Source of the DNA: CAZMCC01 sp964564695
GTDB lineage: Bacteria; Planctomycetota; Phycisphaerae; Phycisphaerales; UBA1924
Direction of reading: 5' to 3'
DNA length: 9,543 nt
Assembly: GCA_964564695.1 (NCBI GenBank)
Contig: CAZMCC010000123.1
Coordinates: 1-9,543 of the forward strand
Each line of letters opens with the position of its first letter. The stretch's first letter is position 1. The translations under genes were made by a program, and so were the position numbers. The notes beneath the pieces are model-generated. The model saw nothing but the letters and a program-made list of their open reading frames with translations. It searched no databases and was not told the origin of the DNA. Below, one piece after another: positions 5,113 through 9,543 of this stretch.

Positions 5113-7359
5113 TCAGAACAACTTCCCCTGCTTCACCGGCACGGCCTTGCCCGCCTTGTAATCCAGACGCACGCGCGGCTTTGACTCCGGAGCTGTCTTC
5201 GGCGCCGGCGTCGGCGCTGACGGTGCGGCCTTCTTCGTCTTCGCCCCCGCCTCCCGAACCGTCCGTTCACCCTCCGCTCGCGCGGAGGGCTCGTGCAGAC
5301 TCTCCCCCACAATCAAAACCCCCATCTGATCCGCCGGATCCTCGTCCTTGACCTGCTTCCCCTCGTCATCCAGCTGCGCGTCCGCGACGGCCGTGCGCTC
5401 GCGGGCCTGCTCGAGCAGTGCTTCGTACACCTTCTTCGTATCCACCCCGTTGATCGCGTTGAGCGCCTTGGCGATCTCCCCGATGTACCGCTCGAACACG
5501 TCGCGCCGCTGCCCCTCGCGCTTCATCTTCGCCCGCTTCCGCAGGTACGTCCCCAGCTTCCGCCCGCACTCCATCAGCGCGAGCTTCATCTCCTTGCGGA
5601 TCTCGTCGTAGTCCGCGATCGCCTCCTTGCTCTCGCTCGTGAACGGCACCCACACGCTCGCCATGTGGATCATGATCACCAGCGCCCCGATCGGCGCCCC
5701 CCCACGAGGCTGCTGCAGGTCGTAATTCCTCCAGTTCGTCTCCAGCACCGCCTTGAAGCTCGAGCACGCCGACTGCTGGTACAACAGCGGCACCCGGTTC
5801 GCAAACCGGATCACCCGCGACGCCTCGTCCGCCGGCAGCTCGCCCCCGAACGCGATCGCCGCCTCGATCAGGAACGGCCGCCCGCGATAGATGTCCGCGT
5901 CACGGCTGCTCGCCGCGTAGAACTCCGCCCGCACGCCCTTGAACATCCCCTTGAGCAGCTGCTGCACGCCGATCGGCGCCAAACAGTCCGTCGGCGGCGG
6001 CGGCAATTTCGCGTCCAGCAGCAGATTGAACAGCTTCTCGCCGTGCGCCGGATCAAGGTCCGACAGCTTCGTCCGCGCCGTCACCTTGAACGACTTGTCC
6101 CCCAGCTTGTCGCACAGCTCGCTCGCGGTCCCGCTCGACACGCGGCTGAACTTATCCTGCAGAAAGTTGTACAGCGTGTACGAGTCCCGCTCGATCTGCG
6201 CTTCCTTCATCATCTGGAGCAGGATCCCCAGCTCGATCCCCTTGGGGTGCGGCTGGATCTCCTTCGTCTCCGGCGGCAGCTCCGTCGTCGCCCGCGGAAA
6301 CAGCACCAGCGGCCCCACATCCTCCGTCCGCTCCGGCTCCTTTGCGACCGGCGCAGTCGCACTCGCCGCTCCGTCTCCTGCGGCCGCCGCCTCCGCCTTC
6401 AATCCAAGTTGTCTCTCTCCGCGTTCCTCCGCGCCCTCCGCGCCCTCCGCGTACTGCCTCCCCGGCCGCACCAGCGTGATCCGCGCGTGCGGATTCGCGA
6501 TCGCCGTCAGCTCGAGAAACTCATCCACCGACCCGCGCCCGCGCTGATACTTCCCCTCAAGCTCGATCGAAACGCTCGTCCCTGTCGGGAAGCTCGCCGG
6601 CGAAAGAAACTCCCCCCGCTCCGCCATCTCGCGCGTCGCCGCGTTCAGGTCGCGCAGACGCATCAGCGGAAAGTCGTCCGTCTCCACGTCAACCGTGACC
6701 TCGGCCCGGTTGGTCTTCGTGTTCATCGCCAGCTCGATGTGGTGAGCCGGCTTGCGCGTGTCGGGGCGAGTCTGGATCGCCATCGGCTTGCCCGTGGTGA
6801 TCAGCCCGTACATCCCCGCCGCCGAGATCCCGATCCCCTGCTGCCCGCGCGACATCTTCAGCCGATGGAACTTCGACCCGTACAGCAGTCGCCCGAAGAT
6901 GTTCTCCACCTGCTTGCGCACGATCCCCGGCCCGTTGTCAACAACGGTCACCCGATACCGGCTCGACGCCGCGGCCTTCTTCTTCCCCCCACCACCCTTC
7001 TCCGCCTCTTCGTCCTTCCCCTTGTTGCCGCGCTGCTTCGCCGCCTCGATGCCTTCCGCCAGATCCTCGATCACGACCACGATCTCCGGCAGAATCCCCC
7101 CCTCCTCGCACGCGTCGAGCGAGTTGTCGACCGCTTCCTTCACGGTCGTCAGCAGCGCCTTGCGCGGGTTGTCAAACCCCAGCAGGTGCCGGTTCTTCGC
7201 AAAGAACTCGCTCACCGAAATGTCGCGCTGGCGCGACGCCATCTGGTCGGCGGTCGCGCGCGTTCGCGCCGGCTTCGGGGTGGTTGGGGTGGTCGGCGCT
7301 GTGGGGGTGGATCGACTTGGCAAGGTGGTGGCCGCGGGATTCTGCGTCAGGGTCGTCAT
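5113..7359 (-). CDS. top6B: DNA topoisomerase VI subunit B (ATPase subunit)
   Basis: The ATPase half of the A2B2 type IIB topoisomerase that relaxes and decatenates DNA. GHKL motifs are clear: N-box EAVDNSLDACEE (residues 75-86), DNGPGI (141-146), SRGQQGIGISAAGMYG (170-185) and GTS (260-262). The H2TH-like region (about 360-470, with QPHPKGIELG) and the transducer (about 471-640, with RGRPFLIEAAIAFGGELP and PFTSESKEA, whose K578 fits the switch lysine) follow. At 748 residues it is well longer than archaeal relatives of about 530. Extra parts are a Thr/Pro-rich N-terminus (1-35), a Lys/Gly-rich insert (about 101-134), an Ala/Glu-rich insert (about 303-349, partly repeat-encoded) and a Pro/Ala/Lys tail (about 664-748). 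ATG 7359 has GGAGGG (complement of 7368-7373) 8 nt upstream. No Spo11-like A subunit lies on either side, which is unusual because the two genes commonly adjoin. Confidence 0.93.
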   Translation of the reverse strand: MTTLTQNPAATTLPSRSTPTAPTTPTTPKPARTRATADQMASRQRDISVSEFFAKNRHLLGFDNPRKALLTTVKEAVDNSLDACEEGGILPEIVVVIEDLAEGIEAAKQRGNKGKDEEAEKGGGGKKKAAASSRYRVTVVDNGPGIVRKQVENIFGRLLYGSKFHRLKMSRGQQGIGISAAGMYGLITTGKPMAIQTRPDTRKPAHHIELAMNTKTNRAEVTVDVETDDFPLMRLRDLNAATREMAERGEFLSPASFPTGTSVSIELEGKYQRGRGSVDEFLELTAIANPHARITLVRPGRQYAEGAEGAEERGERQLGLKAEAAAAGDGAASATAPVAKEPERTEDVGPLVLFPRATTELPPETKEIQPHPKGIELGILLQMMKEAQIERDSYTLYNFLQDKFSRVSSGTASELCDKLGDKSFKVTARTKLSDLDPAHGEKLFNLLLDAKLPPPPTDCLAPIGVQQLLKGMFKGVRAEFYAASSRDADIYRGRPFLIEAAIAFGGELPADEASRVIRFANRVPLLYQQSACSSFKAVLETNWRNYDLQQPRGGAPIGALVIMIHMASVWVPFTSESKEAIADYDEIRKEMKLALMECGRKLGTYLRKRAKMKREGQRRDVFERYIGEIAKALNAINGVDTKKVYEALLEQARERTAVADAQLDDEGKQVKDEDPADQMGVLIVGESLHEPSARAEGERTVREAGAKTKKAAPSAPTPAPKTAPESKPRVRLDYKAGKAVPVKQGKLF
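5270..5295 (-). repeat. REP-like palindrome copy in the top6B tail
   Basis: On the minus strand this 26-mer aligns without gaps to the reverse complement of the apbE right arm (2284-2309) at 19 of 26 positions, sharing ACGAGCCC, GCG, GAGCG and GGG. It contains a perfect 8-bp stem (5270-5277 with 5282-5289) and a 4-nt loop. It is read in frame as part of the poorly conserved C-terminal tail of top6B (around residues 689-698, HEPSARAEGE). Confidence 0.5.
6402..6452 (-). repeat. 9-nt tandem repeat insert in top6B (GCGGAGG family)
   Basis: On the minus strand three 9-mers of the form RCGCGGAGG lie in tandem (6452 down to 6426), followed by a fourth degenerate unit, AACGCGGAG, and a tail reading ACTTGGAT at about 6402-6409. 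They encode AEG-AEG-AEE-RGE within an insert between the GHKL domain and the next conserved block. The same units, order and ACTTGGAT tail occur on the plus strand in the intergenic element at 8441-8507. Confidence 0.65.
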
Positions 7360-7665
7360 GGGTCGCGCCCTCCATGGCGCCGAGTTCGGACCGGGTTCGG
7401 CTCAGAATAGGGCCCGACGGGCCCCGCGGCGATCACACCATCCAACCGCCACCCGACAATCCGCCGAGGGGCGGACCCCGATGTGAAAACAGGTAAATTC
7501 CCGCCCAAAGCGCAAGGGCTTCGTGAAGTCTGTAAACTGCGGTCGTTTCACCGGCCCCGCCCCAATATGTTTTCCGGTCCGCTCGATCCGCGTCGTCGCG
7601 CCCCTGCGTTCACCGCCGACCGTTTCGATAAGCGGCTTCACCCAGGATTGATGAGGAGAAGAATC
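7360..7665. other. Divergent intergenic region between top6B and the PEP-CTERM-like gene
   Basis: This 306-nt region separates two divergently transcribed genes and must hold both promoters. It has a top6B ribosome site (complement of 7368-7373), a GGGCCC-GAC-GGGCCC inverted repeat (7410-7424), a small CCGCC/GGCGG hairpin near 7461-7474, and an AT-richer patch at about 7484-7498. TATGTT (7566-7571) could be a -10 element for the plus strand and TATTCT (complement of about 7405-7410) one for the minus strand, but neither has a good -35 partner. The frame upstream of 7666 is open, but its translation shows no recognisable protein. Confidence 0.5.
7654..7658 (+). promoter_or_regulatory. Ribosome binding site deciding the start at 7666
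   Basis: AGGAG lies 7 nt before ATG 7666 and overlaps the alternative in-frame ATG at 7651. It therefore favours 7666, which begins a classic signal peptide, over the version that would add MRRRI. Confidence 0.85.
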
Positions 7666-8325
7666 ATGACCAAGTTCGCGATCATCGCCATCGTGCTCGG
7701 CGGCGCCGCTTCGGCCGCCTCCGCGCAGACCCTTGCCCAGTGGGACCTCCAGGGCGCCCCCGGCGACCAGGCCTTCACGGCCGGTTCCGCCGCCGCCGGC
7801 CTCGCGGCCCTCAACCTCACCCGCGGCGCCGGCATCACGCCGACCGCGGCCGCCAACAGCCTCAGCGGCTCCGGCTGGAACGACCTCGCCGCCACCGACT
7901 ACTTCACCTTCGGCCTCACCGCCAGCCCCGTCTCCCCCGTCGACCTCGACGACCTCTACATCGGCACCCGCTCCTCGGGCACCGGCCCCGGCAACCTCGG
8001 CCTCTTCTCCAGCAACGACGGCTTCACCGCCAACCTGTTCACCTTCGTCCAGGCGCCCGGCGGCAACTTCGTCAACTCCATCGTCGACCTCTCGGGCCTC
8101 CCCAACTTCACCACCTCGGTCGAGTTCCGCATCCGCGCCCTCGACAACGTCTCCGCCGCCGGCGGCGTCATCGGCGCCGCGGGCACCTTCCGCGTCACCG
8201 GCTACTTCGTCGGCGGCATCTTCGACCGCAACCTCCAGCTCACGGGCGTCATCGTCCCGACCCCCGGCGCCTTCGGCCTCCTCGGCCTGGGCGGCCTGGT
8301 CGCGGCCCGTCGCCGTCGCGCCTGA
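7666..8325 (+). CDS. Secreted PEP-CTERM-like sorting protein (PTPG variant)
   Basis: A 219-residue exported protein of unknown function. It has a Sec signal peptide (MTKFAIIAIVLGGAASAASA, cleavage likely before Q21), then a Gly/Ser/Asn-rich, beta-type body without cysteines, e.g. SSGTGPGNLGLFSSNDGF. The C-terminus has the tripartite sorting pattern: PTPGA (198-202), a hydrophobic stretch FGLLGLGGLVAA (203-214) and RRRR (215-218). This is the planctomycete-style variant of PEP-CTERM, in which PTP replaces PEP; such proteins are normally processed by an exosortase or related enzyme and sent to the cell surface or matrix. No exosortase lies in the window. The gene stands alone, with a strong ribosome site and a hairpin terminator after it. 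The body has no family I recognise. Confidence 0.85.
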   Translation: MTKFAIIAIVLGGAASAASAQTLAQWDLQGAPGDQAFTAGSAAAGLAALNLTRGAGITPTAAANSLSGSGWNDLAATDYFTFGLTASPVSPVDLDDLYIGTRSSGTGPGNLGLFSSNDGFTANLFTFVQAPGGNFVNSIVDLSGLPNFTTSVEFRIRALDNVSAAGGVIGAAGTFRVTGYFVGGIFDRNLQLTGVIVPTPGAFGLLGLGGLVAARRRRA

Positions 8326-8359
8326 GTTCGACGACTTCGCAGAACAACCAAGTGAATGG

Positions 8360-8398
8360 CACACGGGCGGTCCTCATGGGCCGCCCGTGTGTGTCTTT
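8360..8398 (+). terminator. Terminator of the PEP-CTERM-like gene
   Basis: CACACGGGCGG (8360-8370) pairs with CCGCCCGTGTG (8381-8391). The stem can extend by two or three pairs around a TCAT loop, and TGTCTTT follows. It begins 34 nt after the stop codon. The T-tract is weak but the stem is very strong. Confidence 0.7.
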
Positions 8399-8418
8399 GC
8401 AAGTCCCTGCTCCATTCC

Positions 8419-8628
8419 GGGCACGCAACGCAAAGGCCGTACGCGGAGGACGCGGAGTGCTACAGAGTAACGCGGAGGAATGCGGGAAAGAGCAACGAGA
8501 CTTGGATGACAGCGCTGCGCCGGCCGCGACCGCCGGCACAAGCGCGTTCATCCACATCGCATCGTCCTTCTCCGCGTCCCTCCGCACCACTCCGCGTCCT
8601 CAGCGTACCGCCTTTGCGTTGCGTGCCC
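8419..8628. repeat. 210-bp near-palindromic intergenic element (GCGGAGG/ACGCAAAGG family)
   Basis: The outer arms 8419-8477 and 8570-8628 are inverted copies matching at 52 of 59 positions, starting GGGCACGCAACGCAAAGGC. Inside them, TTGGATG (8502-8508) faces CATCCA (8549-8554), GCGCT (8512-8516) faces AGCGC (8541-8545) and GCCGGC (8519-8524) faces GCCGGC (8532-8537). The whole element can thus fold into one long cruciform or RNA hairpin. The arms contain repeated CGCGGAG units. It fills the gap between convergent genes, ending 21 nt from the stop of the monooxygenase gene. It has no convincing coding frame and no transposase, so a non-autonomous MITE/REP-like element is the best reading. Confidence 0.75.
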
Positions 8629-8649
8629 GACTTCCAGCGGCGATTCGTG

Positions 8650-9486
8650 CTAGCGGAGAGCACCGGCGCCCCGCAGCATCTCCCGCCCCGGCAGCCTCGC
8701 ACTCGAGAACATCCCCGTCTTGATCCCCGCCAGCGCGTGCAACATCTGCCGCCGCGTCGGCCCGAAGCGGCACATCGGCCCGAAGAACGCGTCGCGCACG
8801 AGCGCCAGCCGGTCATGACGGCTCTGGAACACCGGCGTAAGCCACCGCGACGCGAGCGTGTAATACCCGATCGTCGCCCGCCGCCGCCGTGCATACGCCC
8901 TGAGCGCACCATCCACCGGCCCGTCCGCCGCCCGCGCGTGCTCGATGCACCCCGCGAGCACCATCGCGTCCATCAGCGCGAGGTTCGCCCCCTGCCCCAG
9001 CTGCGGGCTCATCGCATGGGCCGCGTCGCCGATGTACACGACACGCCCCCCGGGCAGCTCGATCGGCGGGCGGCACACGACGTCGTGATACGCCGTGATG
9101 ACCACCTGATCCATCGACTCAATCTGCTCGACAATCGGCCGCGCCCGCGGCGCGAGCGCGAGCACCCTGTCCCGAAAGATCGCCGCCCCCGCCGACCGCG
9201 TCGCCGCGGCCTCCGACATCGGCAAACTCCAGAACAAGCTCACGCTCGGCAATTCCGTCGCCGACTCGGGATCAACCCGCCCCGTCGGCAGCAGCCCCAC
9301 CATGCGCGACGTCCCGCTGTACACCTGCGAGAGCACATCCGCAAACTCCCCGCTCGTGTCCCGCCCGACAAACCACGCCGCCCCGTACGGATACACCCGC
9401 TCCCGCCGCGCGATCCCCGACGCCGCCCGCAGCGCCGACCGCGCCCCGTCCGCCACGATGAGCAGATCAAACGGCCCGTGCACCGC
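8650..9486 (-). CDS. Class A FAD-dependent monooxygenase, C-terminal part (5' end lost)
   Basis: A flavoprotein hydroxylase of the UbiH / p-hydroxybenzoate hydroxylase superfamily (FAD_binding_3 type); the substrate is unknown. The visible part starts just before DLLIVADGARSALR, the DG motif that contacts FAD and NAD(P)H. It continues through a substrate-domain-like section and reaches VVYIGDAAHAMSPQLGQGAN, the GD motif that binds the FAD ribityl and pyrophosphate, followed by LALMDAMVLAGCIEHA and a helical C-terminus (YYTLASRWLTPVFQS). The N-terminal GxGxxG Rossmann motif, which should be about 120-160 residues earlier, is missing. The frame runs into poly-C at 9486 (poly-Gly when translated), so the GTG at 9513 is not a real start. 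The stop at 8650-8652 lies beside the 210-bp palindrome. Confidence 0.85.
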   Translation of the reverse strand, partial: AVHGPFDLLIVADGARSALRAASGIARRERVYPYGAAWFVGRDTSGEFADVLSQVYSGTSRMVGLLPTGRVDPESATELPSVSLFWSLPMSEAAATRSAGAAIFRDRVLALAPRARPIVEQIESMDQVVITAYHDVVCRPPIELPGGRVVYIGDAAHAMSPQLGQGANLALMDAMVLAGCIEHARAADGPVDGALRAYARRRRATIGYYTLASRWLTPVFQSRHDRLALVRDAFFGPMCRFGPTRRQMLHALAGIKTGMFSSARLPGREMLRGAGALR

Positions 9487-9543
9487 CCCCCCCCCCCCCC
9501 CCCCCCCCCCCACCCCCCCCCCCCCCCCCCGCCGCCCCCCCCC
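9486..9543. other. Poly-C window end, probable sequencing or assembly artefact
   Basis: C26 (9486-9511), one A, C18 (9513-9530), then GCCG and C9. It interrupts a well-conserved reading frame and would translate as poly-Gly on the minus strand. Poly-G tails are a known artefact of two-colour Illumina reads. It should not be read as biology without long-read support. Confidence 0.8.

Noticed and set aside
5293..7410. Long plus-strand open frame (over 700 codons) opposite top6B
   Set aside because: It is antisense to a gene with clear GHKL motifs. Its translation is Arg/Leu/Pro-rich without domains, as expected from the GC-skewed codon pattern of the real gene.
7405..7571. Sigma-70-type promoters in the divergent region
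   Set aside because: TATTCT (minus) and TATGTT (plus) resemble -10 boxes, but neither has a recognisable -35 at suitable spacing, so no promoter feature is claimed.
8419..8912. Small genes across the 210-bp palindrome (both strands)
   Set aside because: The frames are repeat-derived (e.g. GTQRKGGTLRTRSG-type translation), lack ribosome sites and overlap the monooxygenase gene or the terminator.

Overview
The window looks like part of a Planctomycetes genome, most likely class Phycisphaerae. The evidence is very GC-rich DNA with C or G at most third codon positions, Tat-exported Gfo/Idh/MocA oxidoreductases, a secreted protein ending in the PTPG-type variant of the PEP-CTERM sorting tail, and a bacterial DNA topoisomerase VI B subunit. 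The right end (about 9486-9543) is an almost pure poly-C run with no biological logic. It is probably the artefactual end of a contig, so the source is likely a draft or metagenome assembly.

Layout. Positions 3-1283 hold a 5'-truncated Tat-exported Gfo/Idh/MocA oxidoreductase that ends at a strong hairpin terminator, itself embedded in a 7-nt-periodic inverted repeat (1291-1387). Positions 1394-4980 hold a tight four-gene plus-strand operon: a DMP19/DUF4375-family protein, an ApbE-type FAD:protein FMN transferase, a second Tat-exported Gfo/Idh/MocA protein with an altered active site, and a membrane-anchored c-type cytochrome with one CxxCH motif. Positions 5113-7359 (minus strand) encode topoisomerase VI subunit B, with no subunit A beside it. 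Positions 7666-8325 (plus) encode a secreted PEP-CTERM-like protein. Positions 8650 to about 9486 (minus) are the C-terminal part of a class A FAD monooxygenase.

How the genes may work together. The ApbE, Gfo and cytochrome genes overlap end to start by four bases (ATGA, then GTGA), and a seven-codon mini-ORF bridges the DMP19 stop and the ApbE start with the same kind of overlap. This suggests coupled translation and perhaps one envelope redox unit: a flavin transferase, a Tat-exported nicotinamide-fold protein that lacks the usual EKP lysine, and a membrane haem protein. That functional link is inference.

The other strong theme is repeats inside genes. A 26-nt REP-like palindromic family occurs twice as an inverted pair inside apbE and once in the tail of top6B. 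A GCGGAGG-type repeat forms a 210-bp near-palindrome at 8419-8628 and also supplies an in-frame insert in top6B. Six G7-G9 tracts are crowded between 1777 and 3513.
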